A DNA stretch of 64,000 bases from Butyrivibrio sp. CB08. Its GTDB lineage: Bacteria > Bacillota > Clostridia > Lachnospirales > Lachnospiraceae. A program made the position numbers and the translations under genes. The stretch covers positions 124,001-188,000 of the forward strand of contig NZ_RAIR01000001.1 in the NCBI RefSeq assembly GCF_003625485.1. Reading direction: 5' to 3'. The notes below the pieces were generated by a model. It had not been told where the DNA came from. It saw nothing but the letters and a program-made list of their open reading frames with translations, and ran no database searches. Position 1 is the first letter of the stretch. Each line of letters opens with the position of its first letter. Of the stretch, positions 1-9,873 are shown piece after piece.

Positions 1-1
1 A

Positions 2-1564
2 CAGGAATTTATGACCTGCTGCAACAAGATGGTGAAAAAAGCCAAAGAGATTGGCGATGATAACCTTCTTGGCTACAGCTATTATTTCCTTGCAGACGCT
101 TACTATCTTCTTACCACCGAATATCGCAAGTTTAATATGAACCTGCTTAAGGCCATCGAATATCTTCAGATCTGTGGAGATATGGAGTACCTTGCCAGGT
201 GCTATAACCTTCTTGGTATTGATGCTGTTAATCATGGCAACATTGAGCTTGCTCTTGATTTTTATTTAACTGCCCTTAAGTATGGTGAGACCCTGGGAAG
301 CAGCAGTAACATTCCAGGTATCATCAGTTTTAATATAGGTAATCTCTATTTCAAGAACGGAGATGTGAAGCAGGCACTTCAGTATTCAAGGGCCGCCTAC
401 AAGGACATCCGCAAGAATAAAAAGGACTCTCTTTATTATAGAAACCTTCTTTATTGCTATTGCTTCCAGATCGACTGCTATATCGAGCTTAATAAGCCCG
501 ATTCTGTAGAGAAGTGCATGCAGAGCATCGAGCAGATGGAGCAGGATGAGCTCATAAGCCCAGAGGTATTCCAGGATCTTCCTGTTCTTGATATCAAGAT
601 GAGGGGATATCACTTCCTTGGGGAGACATCTTTTTATGAGAAGTATGCAGATCTTTTATCCTACCAGCTTCAGAATGGCAAGTTCCCATTAGACAGCATG
701 GATGATCTTTACAATTCATGTCGCTTCTTTATGAAAGTGGGACGAGTCGGAGAGGTGGACAGGATACTGAACAATGCCAAGAGATCAGTAGATGACCTCA
801 ATATATATAACTTAAGGAAGGGATATGCCAAGGTCTGTGTGGAGTTCTATGACAAGATGGACAGAGCAGAGGACAAGACCAGGGCACTTACCGAGTATTT
901 CCAGGCTTCCATTGCCCAGGAAAAAGAGAGTATCGCCAACTATCAGTTCTTTATGCACATCAGAAGCAGGCTCTCATCCATGGAGCAGGAGAATGTGCAG
1001 CTTCACAAGCAGGCTGAGACAGATCCCCTTACAGGTCTTGGAAACAGATACAGCCTCAACAAATACGCAGACATTGCCTTCGAGGAGGCATTTGCCAGCC
1101 AGAAGTCTCTGGCAGTAGAGATTCTGGATGTGGACAACTTCAAGCATTACAATGATACCTATGGCCATCAGATGGGTGATATGTGCCTTAAGAACGTTTC
1201 AGAAACGATACTTGAGATCAGCAAAGCCAATCCTAATGTTAAGGCCTTCAGATACGGCGGCGATGAGTTTGTTATCATTTATGAAGATATGACAGACGAT
1301 CAGATCATGGAGATCGCTACAGGCCTTAGGGATCAGATAGCAGCCATCAAGATGGATGACAAAAAGAGCGGCAAACCAGTCAGTGTAACCGTCTCCCAGG
1401 GAATCAGAAACTCGGTCCCAAGTGAGACCAATAAGCTTTGGGATTACATGTACGCAGCTGACAACGCTCTGTATGATGTCAAGAAGACCAAGAAGGGAGA
1501 AGTGGTACTTCTGCACAAGGCCATCATTTCCCAGAAGTCCCTTGACGAAGCACAGCATAGCTAG
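2..1564 (+). CDS. TPR-GGDEF diguanylate cyclase (5' partial)
   Basis: Likely makes cyclic di-GMP from two GTP in the cytoplasm. The frame is open to the left edge, so the true start may lie outside; the first visible ATG is at 11. The first 300 or so residues are helical, with TPR-like pairs (for example AYYLL, LARCYNLLGIDAV, IISFNIGNLYFKNGDVKQAL), and show no membrane segment. A short coiled linker leads into a GGDEF domain from about residue 336 (TDPLTGLGNRYSL), with the DxxxFK metal and GTP segment (DVDNFKHYNDTYGH) and an intact RYGGDEF active site near residue 414. The RxxD product-inhibition site expected five residues before GGDEF is absent (ANPN there). Only 45 bases separate it from valS, so the two may be cotranscribed. 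The signal sensed by the TPR part is unknown. Confidence 0.88.
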   Translation, partial: QEFMTCCNKMVKKAKEIGDDNLLGYSYYFLADAYYLLTTEYRKFNMNLLKAIEYLQICGDMEYLARCYNLLGIDAVNHGNIELALDFYLTALKYGETLGSSSNIPGIISFNIGNLYFKNGDVKQALQYSRAAYKDIRKNKKDSLYYRNLLYCYCFQIDCYIELNKPDSVEKCMQSIEQMEQDELISPEVFQDLPVLDIKMRGYHFLGETSFYEKYADLLSYQLQNGKFPLDSMDDLYNSCRFFMKVGRVGEVDRILNNAKRSVDDLNIYNLRKGYAKVCVEFYDKMDRAEDKTRALTEYFQASIAQEKESIANYQFFMHIRSRLSSMEQENVQLHKQAETDPLTGLGNRYSLNKYADIAFEEAFASQKSLAVEILDVDNFKHYNDTYGHQMGDMCLKNVSETILEISKANPNVKAFRYGGDEFVIIYEDMTDDQIMEIATGLRDQIAAIKMDDKKSGKPVSVTVSQGIRNSVPSETNKLWDYMYAADNALYDVKKTKKGEVVLLHKAIISQKSLDEAQHS

Positions 1565-1609
1565 TTAAAATAGTTACTCGTATAATTATGATATTTTTAG
1601 GAGATCATC

Positions 1610-4282
1610 ATGAAAAAAGAACTCGAAAAGACCTATAATCCAAAAGACATAGAGGACAGGTTATATTCTAAGTGGGAGGAAAAGAAGTATTTCCACGCTG
1701 AGGTAGATGAGACCAAAAAACCATTTACCATCGTTATTCCACCCCCAAATATCACTGGTAAACTCCACATGGGTCACGCTTTTGACCAGACTCTTCAGGA
1801 TATCCTTATCAGATGGAAGAGAATGCAGGGCTACAATGCACTCTGGCAGCCAGGTACAGACCATGCAAGTATCGCTACTGAGGTTCGTATCACAAACGAG
1901 CTCAAGAAGCAGGGTATAGATAAAAGAGAACTTGGCAGAGAGAAGTTCCTTGAGAAGGCCTGGGAGTGGAAAAAGGAATACGGCGGAACCATCGTATCCC
2001 AGCTTAAAAAGCTCGGTTCTTCATGTGACTGGGACAGAGAGCGCTTTACCATGGATGAGGGCTGTAACGAGGCTGTTACAGAAGTCTTCATCAAGATGCA
2101 TGAGAAAGGCTACATATATAAAGGAAGCAGGATCGTAAACTGGTGTCCTGTCTGCAAGACATCCATCTCAGATGCTGAGGTTGAGTACGAGGAGCAGGCT
2201 GGTCATCTTTGGCATATCAAGTATCCTCTTATCGAGGACGACGGATCTGTTTCCAAGGATAAGTTCATCGAGTTCGCTACAACACGTCCAGAGACAATGC
2301 TGGGCGATACTGCTGTTGCCATCAATCCTGATGATGAGAGATATGCTTCATACAGAGGCAAGAAGGTACTCCTTCCTATAGTTAACAGAGAGCTTCCTAT
2401 CGTTGAGGACAGCTATGTAGATATGGAGTTTGGTACTGGTGTAGTAAAGATCACACCTGCACACGACCCTAACGACTTCGAGGTTGGTAAGAGACATAAC
2501 CTTGAGGAAGTAAACATCTTAAATGATGATGCGACAATAAACGCTAACGGCGGCAAGTTCGAGGGTATGGACAGATATGCAGCAAGAGATGCCATTGTAA
2601 AAGAGCTTGAGGAGATGGGACTTTTAGTTGAGATAGAGGACTACTCTCACAACGTAGGAACCCATGACCGCTGCCATACAACAGTTGAGCCTATGATCAA
2701 GGCACAATGGTTCGTTAAGATGGACGAGCTTATTAAGCCTGCAGTCAAGGCTGTAAAAGAGGGCGAGGTTAAGCTTATCCCACCTAGAATGGACAAGCTT
2801 TACTTCAACTGGACAGACAATATCAGAGACTGGTGTATTTCAAGACAGCTCTGGTGGGGACACAGAATCCCAGCTTACTATTGCGATAAGTGTGGCGAGG
2901 TAGTAGTTTCCAAGGAAGCTCCTACTGTTTGCCCTAAGTGCGGACATGAGCACCTTACACAGGATCCTGATACCCTTGATACATGGTTCTCATCAGCACT
3001 CTGGCCATTTGAGACCCTTGGATGGCCTCATGAGACACCTGATCTTAAGTACTTCTTCCCTACAGATGTGCTTGTAACTGGCTATGACATCATCTTCTTC
3101 TGGGTAATCAGAATGATCTTCTCAAGCTACGAGCATATGGGAACATTCCCATTTAAGACAGTTCTTTTCCACGGTCTTATCAGGGATTCTCAGGGCAGAA
3201 AGATGAGTAAGTCTCTTGGTAATGGTATCGATCCTCTTGATGTTATTGATAACTATGGAGCTGACGCTCTTCGTCTTACAATCGTTACAGGTAACGCTCC
3301 TGGTAACGATATGAGATTCTACAACGAGAGAGTTGAGAACTGCCGTAACTTTGCTAACAAGGTTTGGAACGCTTCCAGATTTATTATGATGAACATGAAG
3401 GATGATGCTCCTTCTGCTATTCATCAGCCACAGCCAGAAGGTCTTCTTGCTGAGGATCACTGGATCCTTTCAAGACTTAACTCAACCATCAGGGAAGTTA
3501 CCGAGAACATGGACAAGTTCGAGCTTGGTATCGCTGTTCAGAAGGTATACGACTTCATCTGGGATGAGTTCTGTGACTGGTACATCGAGATGGTTAAGTC
3601 TCGTCTCTACAACTCTGACGATGCAGCATCTCACGAGGCAGCACTTTGGACACTTCAGACAGTCCTTATCAATGCCCTTAAGCTCCTTCACCCATACATG
3701 CCATTCATCACAGAGGAGATCTTCTGCACTCTTCAGGATGAAGAGGAGTCAATCATGATCTCTGACTGGCCAGTATACAAGGAGGAGTGGAACTACGCAG
3801 ATGACGAGAGAGCAGTTGAGCTTATGAAAGAAGCTGTTCGCGGCATCAGAAACGTTCGTACACAGATGAACGTAGCTCCTTCAAGAAAGGCCAAGGTATT
3901 CGTTGTAAGTGAAAACAGCGAGATCCTTGATACCTTCAAGGCTGGTAAGCTCTTCTTTGAGTCACTTGCCTATGCTTCAGAGTCTGTATGCCAGAGCGAC
4001 AAGAGCGGAATTGCAGATGATGCGGTATCTGTAGCTCTTGCTAACGCTACAATATATATTCCTTTCTCAGATCTTGTTGATATTCAGGCTGAGATCCAGC
4101 GTCTGACCAAGGAGAAGGAAAAGCTTGAAGGCGAGCTTGCTCGTTCCAAGAACATGCTCAGCAACGAGAAATTCCTCTCAAAGGCTCCAGAGAGCAAGAT
4201 TGCAGAGGAGAAGGCTAAACAGGAGAAGTACCAGCAGACCTACGATCAGATTACAGAAAGACTGGCGCAGCTTAACAAATAA
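1610..4282 (+). CDS. valS: valyl-tRNA synthetase
   Basis: Charges tRNA-Val with valine; class Ia aminoacyl-tRNA synthetase, 890 residues, a usual bacterial length. The HIGH signature is HMGH at residues 53-56 after PPPNITGKL, and KMSKS is at 531-535. A CxxC...CxxC zinc module (CDKCGE, CPKCGH) sits in the middle, followed by the DTWFSSALWP segment typical of ValS. The C-terminal 65 residues form the coiled-coil tRNA-binding arm. The start is set by AGGAG about 9 bases upstream. The 45-base gap behind the GGDEF gene is too short for a T-box leader, so control must come from the upstream promoter. folC follows 2 bases after the stop. Confidence 0.97.
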   Translation: MKKELEKTYNPKDIEDRLYSKWEEKKYFHAEVDETKKPFTIVIPPPNITGKLHMGHAFDQTLQDILIRWKRMQGYNALWQPGTDHASIATEVRITNELKKQGIDKRELGREKFLEKAWEWKKEYGGTIVSQLKKLGSSCDWDRERFTMDEGCNEAVTEVFIKMHEKGYIYKGSRIVNWCPVCKTSISDAEVEYEEQAGHLWHIKYPLIEDDGSVSKDKFIEFATTRPETMLGDTAVAINPDDERYASYRGKKVLLPIVNRELPIVEDSYVDMEFGTGVVKITPAHDPNDFEVGKRHNLEEVNILNDDATINANGGKFEGMDRYAARDAIVKELEEMGLLVEIEDYSHNVGTHDRCHTTVEPMIKAQWFVKMDELIKPAVKAVKEGEVKLIPPRMDKLYFNWTDNIRDWCISRQLWWGHRIPAYYCDKCGEVVVSKEAPTVCPKCGHEHLTQDPDTLDTWFSSALWPFETLGWPHETPDLKYFFPTDVLVTGYDIIFFWVIRMIFSSYEHMGTFPFKTVLFHGLIRDSQGRKMSKSLGNGIDPLDVIDNYGADALRLTIVTGNAPGNDMRFYNERVENCRNFANKVWNASRFIMMNMKDDAPSAIHQPQPEGLLAEDHWILSRLNSTIREVTENMDKFELGIAVQKVYDFIWDEFCDWYIEMVKSRLYNSDDAASHEAALWTLQTVLINALKLLHPYMPFITEEIFCTLQDEEESIMISDWPVYKEEWNYADDERAVELMKEAVRGIRNVRTQMNVAPSRKAKVFVVSENSEILDTFKAGKLFFESLAYASESVCQSDKSGIADDAVSVALANATIYIPFSDLVDIQAEIQRLTKEKEKLEGELARSKNMLSNEKFLSKAPESKIAEEKAKQEKYQQTYDQITERLAQLNK

Positions 4283-4284
4283 GT

Positions 4285-5664
4285 ATGGACGACACTTTGT
4301 ATTCATCAGTCTCTGAGCTTTTAGAGAGAGCTGATAATAACGCTAAGATTACAATTGCGGAGTGTGAGGAACTGCTAAACACAGTTCCTAAGTTCACTTC
4401 TAAGCATTCATTGGAGGAAACCAGAGCCTTTTTGGACTATCTGGGTTCCCCTGATGAAAATATCAAGATCATCCACGTGGCAGGCACCAATGGTAAGGGG
4501 TCTGTCTGCAGCTATATTTCTACAGTCCTTACAAAGGCTGATTACTCTGTGGGCCTTTTTACATCTCCTCATCTGGTTTCACTAAATGAGAGATTTGCCA
4601 TAGACAATAAGCCTGTTGCAGAGGGCGTTTTTGTAGAGGTATTTGTGGAAGTGCTTCGCCGTGTTATGGAGTATGATGACCAGGAGTATTTCCCAACATA
4701 TTTTGAGCTGCTTTTCTTTGTGGCTATGCTGCTTTACGATGTTTATCCAGTGGACTATCTCATTTTAGAGACCGGTCTTGGAGGAAGGCTTGATGCTACC
4801 AATTCTGTTACAAAGCCTGTTCTTTCAATCATCACTGAGATTGGCTACGATCACATGGAGTATCTTGGAACATCCCTTGAGGACATTGCGGCTGAGAAGG
4901 CCGGCATTATCAAGAAGGGTGTGCCAGTAGTCTTTTTTGACAAGAGAAAAGAGACTTCGGATGTGATCAAAAAAGCTGCTCTGGAGCAGGAAGTTCGAGC
5001 CATAGCAGTGGAAGATAAAAACATCGAAGATGTAGAGTTTGTAAGGGATGAAGGGGGCAACAAATACATTGCTTTTTCATATAAATCCCTTTATGATAAA
5101 TATGCTGAGCTAAAATTAGCGACGCAGGCACTTTACCAGACCCAGAACGCTGCTGTGGCAGTGACAGCCCTTGAGATTTTAAGAGAAACAGGCGCTGAGA
5201 TCTCTGAATTTGATATCAGAGAGGGTCTTCTTTCTGCGAAATGGAGCGGAAGGATGGAGGAGATGCGCCCAGGTATCTACGTTGATGGTGCTCACAACCT
5301 TGACGGCGTAGAGGCCTTTTTGGAGAGTGCCTCCAGAATAGAGTGCGAAGGCAGAAAACATCTTGTGTTTGGTATTATGTCTGACAAGCTCTACAAGGAT
5401 ATCATCAGTATGATCCTTAAGAGTGGGCAGTTTGATTCCATATATGTAACAATCCTTGAATCCAAGAGATCAGTATCCATGTCGGATCTTAAGATCGCCT
5501 TTGAGGACAGCAAGGATGAGCTTGGAATAATAGGACTTCCTATCAAGTATTACAGCAATGTAAGAGATGCAATAACAGATGTTATTACAATGAGAAAGTC
5601 CGGAGACTGCGTATTTGCTGCAGGTTCCTTATACCTGGTAGGGCAGATCAAGTCAGCTATCTAA
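4285..5664 (+). CDS. folC: folylpolyglutamate synthase / dihydrofolate synthase
   Basis: Adds glutamate to folates (and probably to dihydropteroate) using ATP in the cytoplasm. The Mur-ligase-type P-loop GTNGKGSV lies near residues 66-73, followed by the family segments TSPHLVSLNER, ETGLGGRLDATN and ITEIGYDHMEYLG. The C-terminal domain has DGAHNLDGVEAF, which binds the ATP or glutamate side. At 459 residues it is slightly long because of a 40-residue N-terminal extension before the catalytic core. The ATG is 2 bases after the valS stop with only a weak ribosome binding site, which suggests translational coupling to valS. Confidence 0.95.
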   Translation: MDDTLYSSVSELLERADNNAKITIAECEELLNTVPKFTSKHSLEETRAFLDYLGSPDENIKIIHVAGTNGKGSVCSYISTVLTKADYSVGLFTSPHLVSLNERFAIDNKPVAEGVFVEVFVEVLRRVMEYDDQEYFPTYFELLFFVAMLLYDVYPVDYLILETGLGGRLDATNSVTKPVLSIITEIGYDHMEYLGTSLEDIAAEKAGIIKKGVPVVFFDKRKETSDVIKKAALEQEVRAIAVEDKNIEDVEFVRDEGGNKYIAFSYKSLYDKYAELKLATQALYQTQNAAVAVTALEILRETGAEISEFDIREGLLSAKWSGRMEEMRPGIYVDGAHNLDGVEAFLESASRIECEGRKHLVFGIMSDKLYKDIISMILKSGQFDSIYVTILESKRSVSMSDLKIAFEDSKDELGIIGLPIKYYSNVRDAITDVITMRKSGDCVFAAGSLYLVGQIKSAI

Positions 5665-5690
5665 ACATATTTGATTAAGTGAGGTTACCA

Positions 5691-5855
5691 ATGCTTAATT
5701 TTGAAGAGGAACTTAAGAAGTTCAAACCAAGTCTTGAAATAGAAGACGCTGAAGAAATTATATACAATCAGGATCTGGATGATATGTCAGATGTCCTTGT
5801 TAAGCTCCTTAAGGATGCCAAGGATGAAGCTGATTCTGCAAAGAGGACTAGGTAA
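5691..5855 (+). CDS. small acidic helical protein, unknown
   Basis: A 54-residue protein beginning MLNFEEELKKF and ending AKRTR. It is rich in Glu, Asp and Lys, reads as one or two amphipathic helices, and has no cysteine, signal peptide or membrane segment. Its GTGAGG ribosome binding site lies about 6 bases before the ATG, and its stop is 2 bases before the ATG of the TPR gene, so it is embedded in the operon between folC and that gene. The tight spacing on both sides and the clean start argue that it is real. I do not recognise the family; partner binding to the adjacent TPR protein is only a guess. Confidence 0.72.
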   Translation: MLNFEEELKKFKPSLEIEDAEEIIYNQDLDDMSDVLVKLLKDAKDEADSAKRTR

Positions 5856-5857
5856 AA

Positions 5858-7213
5858 ATGGCAAAGACCAAGGACAGGCTGGCTAGCCTTTCTAATAGAT
5901 TTTATAATGAGGGCCTTGAGAAGGCTAATGTGCGCGACATGACTGGCGCCATCAACTCTCTCAGGGACAGTCTTAAATTCAATAAGAACAATATTGATGC
6001 CAGAAATCTTCTGGGACTTATCTACTACGAGACAGGAGAGGTAGTTCCTGCTCTTTCCGAGTGGGTAATCAGTAAGAATCTTCAGGCCGAGGACAACGTT
6101 GCTGACAATTACATGGATATGGTCAGAAACAATCCTTCAGAGCTTGAGACCATCAATCAGACCATCAAGAAGTTTAATATCGCGCTGAACTATTGCCATC
6201 AGGACAGCCTTGACCTGGCAGTTATTCAGCTTAAGAAGGTGCTTTCTTTAAACTCCAAGTTTATCAAAGCCCATCTTTTGCTTGCGCTTTTATATCTTAA
6301 CAACGGAAACTGGGACAGAGCCAAGATCGAGGCACAGAAGGCTCTTAAGCTGGATTCAGGCTCAGTTCTTGCAAAGCGCTATCTCAAGGAAGCGGACAGC
6401 ATGCTTCTTCCTGGAGAGAGTGGCAAACTGGTATCAGATGTTGCTGCATCTGAGAGCGATGATGTTATCAGATACAACAGTGGCAATGAGATGATCATTC
6501 AGCCCATCAAGAAATCTGCCATCTCAAGATCCAATTCCATCTGGGGAATACTCCTTGGAATAGTTCTTGGTGTTGCAGTAGCATGTTTCCTTATACTGCC
6601 ACAGCGCGTTCAGAGCATCAATTCCAGCAATCAGGAAAAGATCGCCAAGATCAGTGAAGAGTCAGATTCCAAGTCTGCTCAGATTGCCATGAACGAGCAG
6701 CAGATCTCAAGACTCAACGAGCAGATCGAGGAGCTTACTGCCCAGGTTACAGACTATGAGGGCGTTGACTCAACTTCAGCAGCCATGAACAGTCTTATGA
6801 AGGCTGTTGACATATACATGGAAGATTCATCAAATATTGAGGGAATGGCAGATGCCATGGCAGGTCTTGACCTTGATGCCATCAGCGGAGACGTATCACC
6901 AGAGTTTACCGCTCTTTATGATATGCTTATGACCAAGGTTGGTCCGGATCTTGCCAAGTCATACTACAATACAGGCTATGATGCCTACAAGGCTGAGAAC
7001 TACGAGGTTGCAATCACAAACCTGGCTAAGGCTTACCAGTATGACAATACCAACGTCAATAACCTCTATTACCTTGGTAACGCTTATTATGCAAGTGGCG
7101 ATACAGACAAGGCCAAGGAAGTGTTCGACGCAGTGATCACTAATTTCCCAAATACTCAGTCCGCGCAGGCTGCTGAGACGAAACTTGCGGAGATCAATAA
7201 TTCAAATGGTTAA
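5858..7213 (+). CDS. membrane-anchored TPR protein
   Basis: A 451-residue scaffold-type protein. Residues 1-190 carry TPR-like repeats (NSLRDSLKFNKNNIDARNLL, AVIQLKKVLSLNSKFIKAHL), followed by one transmembrane segment near 225-246 (WGILLGIVLGVAVACFLIL). After it comes a coiled coil at about 255-300 (repeated EQQISRLNEQIEEL type) and a further TPR pair at 365-450 (AITNLAKAYQYD, YLGNAYYASGDTDKAKEVF). The N-terminal half is probably cytoplasmic and the C-terminal half extracytoplasmic, so TPRs stand on both sides of the membrane. The stop overlaps the start of the MBOAT gene (ATGGTTAA), which suggests coupling and a shared role in envelope modification. The exact function is unknown. Confidence 0.85.
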   Translation: MAKTKDRLASLSNRFYNEGLEKANVRDMTGAINSLRDSLKFNKNNIDARNLLGLIYYETGEVVPALSEWVISKNLQAEDNVADNYMDMVRNNPSELETINQTIKKFNIALNYCHQDSLDLAVIQLKKVLSLNSKFIKAHLLLALLYLNNGNWDRAKIEAQKALKLDSGSVLAKRYLKEADSMLLPGESGKLVSDVAASESDDVIRYNSGNEMIIQPIKKSAISRSNSIWGILLGIVLGVAVACFLILPQRVQSINSSNQEKIAKISEESDSKSAQIAMNEQQISRLNEQIEELTAQVTDYEGVDSTSAAMNSLMKAVDIYMEDSSNIEGMADAMAGLDLDAISGDVSPEFTALYDMLMTKVGPDLAKSYYNTGYDAYKAENYEVAITNLAKAYQYDNTNVNNLYYLGNAYYASGDTDKAKEVFDAVITNFPNTQSAQAAETKLAEINNSNG

Positions 7214-8570
7214 TTTTTCAGACCTTAACTTTATATTTAGGTTTTTGCCTATATTTCTGATAGCATTCTATATCACACCAATCAGGTTTAGAACATGGAC
7301 TCTTTTTTTAGGGAGTCTTTTGTTTTATGCAGTTGGAGATCTCAGGATGTTACCAGCTCTTTTGGCTGCAATTATTGTGAACTTCCTGTTTGGAAAGGCT
7401 CAGTTTGCGGAAAAGAGTAAGTCCATGCTCTTTTTTATCCTGGCTATCGATGCAGGTATGCTTATTGAGTTTAAGATCCTGGGACAGTTTGTAAACAGCT
7501 CTTTAATGCCAATCGGCATCAGCTTCTATATTTTCAAGATGATTTCCTATCAGATGGACGTCTATAGTGGGAAAATTGACAAGGAAGTGGCATTTATCGA
7601 TGTTGCCACTTATTTTTCCATGTTCCCGCAGATAGTCTCTGGTCCAATCATGAGATATGACAGATATCTGGAAAACCCAATGTTAAAAGAATACGCAGCA
7701 GGAGAAAAGAGTATCCTTGCTCACATCGAGGATGGTCTTAGGTACTTTGTTCTTGGACTTGCCATGAAGGTTCTCATTGCAGACCACCTTTCAATGCTCT
7801 GGCACGATATAGGAACCATTGGCTATGAGAGTATCTCGACTCCTCTGGCCTGGCTTGGAGCCTACGCATACACTATGGAGCTGTACTTTGATTTCTGGGG
7901 ATATTCCCTTATGGCTGCTGGAATAGGTGTGATGATCGGATTTCCTTTTATCATCAACTTCGATCAGCCCTATGGTTCAGGAAGTGTGTCTGAATTCTAC
8001 AGAAGATGGCACGCAACCCTTGGAGCATGGTTCAGGGACTACGTGTATTTCCCACTTGGAGGCAGCAGGAAGGGGAATGGTCGCACCATCTTTAACCTCC
8101 TTGTTGTATGGCTTATTACCGGATTCTGGCATGGTATCACTCCAAACTTTATTCTTTGGGGAGTGATCCTGTTTGTGATAATAGTAATTGAGAAATATCT
8201 TGTATTTCCTAAGCTCCCGGAGGGGCTTGCCAGGGTTGTGGGTAAGTTCAACGTATTGGTTTTGATACCGCTGACCTGGGTAGTATTTGCTATCACAGAC
8301 TTTGACATGCTGGCCATGTACTTTATGAGACTCTTCCCGTTCTTCGGACAGGGAATTGCTGTCAACGACAATGACTTTTTCAAGAACATCGGTGTTTACT
8401 GGATGATTCTTTTACCAGGCATCATTCTTGTTATCCCAAAGGTATTTGAATTCTGGGAGAACAGGCGAAACCACGTTGTGTTTAACATATTATGGATACT
8501 GCTATTCTGGTTCTGTATCTACAGCATTTCAGGTTCAGCAGGCAATCCATTCCTGTATTTTAGATTTTGA
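7206..8570 (+). CDS. MBOAT family O-acyltransferase (AlgI/DltB type)
   Basis: A polytopic membrane protein of 454 residues that should move acyl groups across the membrane for O-acylation (usually acetylation) of a surface polysaccharide. It has about 10-12 hydrophobic segments and the family core SEFYRRWHATLGAWFRDYVY, then FPLGGSR and GFWHG with the putative catalytic His near residue 309. I chose ATG 7206, which overlaps the upstream stop by 8 bases, over a TTG 21 bases earlier that lies inside the TPR gene. The SGNH-type protein downstream is the usual transfer partner, as with AlgI/AlgJ or DltB/DltD. No D-alanine ligase or carrier gene is adjacent, so acetylation is likelier than D-alanylation. 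Confidence 0.92.
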   Translation: MVNFSDLNFIFRFLPIFLIAFYITPIRFRTWTLFLGSLLFYAVGDLRMLPALLAAIIVNFLFGKAQFAEKSKSMLFFILAIDAGMLIEFKILGQFVNSSLMPIGISFYIFKMISYQMDVYSGKIDKEVAFIDVATYFSMFPQIVSGPIMRYDRYLENPMLKEYAAGEKSILAHIEDGLRYFVLGLAMKVLIADHLSMLWHDIGTIGYESISTPLAWLGAYAYTMELYFDFWGYSLMAAGIGVMIGFPFIINFDQPYGSGSVSEFYRRWHATLGAWFRDYVYFPLGGSRKGNGRTIFNLLVVWLITGFWHGITPNFILWGVILFVIIVIEKYLVFPKLPEGLARVVGKFNVLVLIPLTWVVFAITDFDMLAMYFMRLFPFFGQGIAVNDNDFFKNIGVYWMILLPGIILVIPKVFEFWENRRNHVVFNILWILLFWFCIYSISGSAGNPFLYFRF

Positions 8571-8612
8571 TGGTGGCGGATTCTATAGTTTAGACCGCCA
8601 GGGTAGTGTGTT

Positions 8613-9626
8613 ATGAAGTTTTTAAAGGAGTGTCCAATTTTAATAGGTATTGTGACGATAGCTGTGATTCTCACCGTTATCTCTTTTGCCTGCCAAAAAC
8701 AGGTTTATTCGGACTACGCAGAAGAGACGGATCCGGTCAAGACTCCTGCGCTTGCACTGGTACTTAAGGGTGCAAGAGATGGAGTGTTCCCATGGAGCAG
8801 TGTATCTGACCAGGGGGAAGTGGTAAGTTCTGAAGGCGAATTGGTCGTTGCTACAGGCGAGGATGCAGGAACTGAGGGGGATACCACAGGTCAGGATGTC
8901 GAAACTGCCCAGGGACAGCAAGCTGGTCAGGATACAACTGATGATGGTCCTTCATGGCTTTATGGGGACGCCAACGAAGCGGTTTCTGACAATGACGTAT
9001 CTGGTAACGACAGTGAGGAAGAAGTTTACGAGTTTACGGAAGTAGATGACGACTATTTTAGCGATGCACTCTTTATCGGAGATTCAAGAACTGTGGGCCT
9101 TTCAGAGTACTGTGAGCCTCTGGACGAAAGAGCTACCTTCTATTCCAAGGTATCCCTTACCATCTTTACTGCCATGAACAAGGATTTTGTTAAGACTGAT
9201 GACGGTAAGATAACAGTAGATGAGGCCCTTCAGAAGAATAAGTTTGCTAAGATCTACATCATGCTTGGACTTAATGAGATCGGAACCGGAGATACCGAGT
9301 ATTTCACCACAGCCTATAAGGAGGTTTTAGACAGGATCGTGGAACTTCAGCCTGACGCCATTATCTATATTCAGGGCATCATGCATGTCACAGCGGAGAA
9401 GGCAAACGGCGACAAGAACTTCAACAACGAGAAGATAAATGCCAGAAATGAGGCACTTGCCCAGCTGGCAGATCAGAAGACAATATTCTATATCGACATG
9501 AATGAAGCGGTGGACGATGAGGACGGAAACCTTGACAGTTCTCTTTCTTTTGACGGAGTTCATCTTAAGGCTTCCTCTTATGAGAGGTGGCATGAATTTT
9601 TGCTTCATAATGCCATAGTGAGGTGA
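8613..9626 (+). CDS. membrane-anchored SGNH/GDSL-type esterase or acyltransferase
   Basis: A 337-residue extracytoplasmic protein. An N-terminal hydrophobic segment (about residues 7-26, ILIGIVTIAVILTVISFACQ) acts as signal anchor. A Gly/Asp/Glu-rich linker follows to about residue 145, then an SGNH fold: block I FIGDSRTVG with Ser158, block III MLGLNEIG, and the catalytic DGVHL with Asp314 and His317. The cysteine at the end of the hydrophobic segment (FACQ) could be lipidated but the lipobox is poor. Directly behind the MBOAT gene, it fits the partner that places the acyl group on, or removes it from, an exported glycan. The linker has the acidic low-complexity look common in surface proteins of this group. 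Confidence 0.85.
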   Translation: MKFLKECPILIGIVTIAVILTVISFACQKQVYSDYAEETDPVKTPALALVLKGARDGVFPWSSVSDQGEVVSSEGELVVATGEDAGTEGDTTGQDVETAQGQQAGQDTTDDGPSWLYGDANEAVSDNDVSGNDSEEEVYEFTEVDDDYFSDALFIGDSRTVGLSEYCEPLDERATFYSKVSLTIFTAMNKDFVKTDDGKITVDEALQKNKFAKIYIMLGLNEIGTGDTEYFTTAYKEVLDRIVELQPDAIIYIQGIMHVTAEKANGDKNFNNEKINARNEALAQLADQKTIFYIDMNEAVDDEDGNLDSSLSFDGVHLKASSYERWHEFLLHNAIVR

Positions 9627-9630
9627 TAAA

Positions 9631-9870
9631 ATGGCTAGAGAGATGACTTTTAAGATGGAAAGGCCGGGACTCCTTCATGAGGGAGACAAGGTCACAGTTA
9701 CAGAGGGTGTTCTTCCCAGTAACTACTATTACACCATCGATCCATCCCTTGCTATGTCTGGTAATTTCCCATTCAGAGAGAGGATGCTTGAAAGAGAAGG
9801 CATCGTTACTAAGGTAGAAGAGAATGCAAGGGGCTACTACGTGACAGCAATATTTGGTAAGGAGGACTAA
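9631..9870 (+). CDS. small conserved-looking protein, unknown
   Basis: A 79-residue protein starting MAREMTFKMERPGLLHEGD. Its beta-rich pattern (KVTVTEGV, GIVTKVEENARGYYVTAIF) suggests a small barrel-like domain. There is no signal peptide or membrane segment, so it should be cytoplasmic. The AGGTG ribosome binding site overlaps the end of the preceding gene, 4 bases separate the two genes, and the next start is 3 bases after its stop, so it is an internal member of the operon. I do not recognise the family. Confidence 0.78.
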   Translation: MAREMTFKMERPGLLHEGDKVTVTEGVLPSNYYYTIDPSLAMSGNFPFRERMLEREGIVTKVEENARGYYVTAIFGKED

Positions 9871-9873
9871 ATT

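Noticed and set aside
1565-1609. T-box leader before valS
   Set aside because: The gap is only 45 bases, too short for a T-box and with no terminator.
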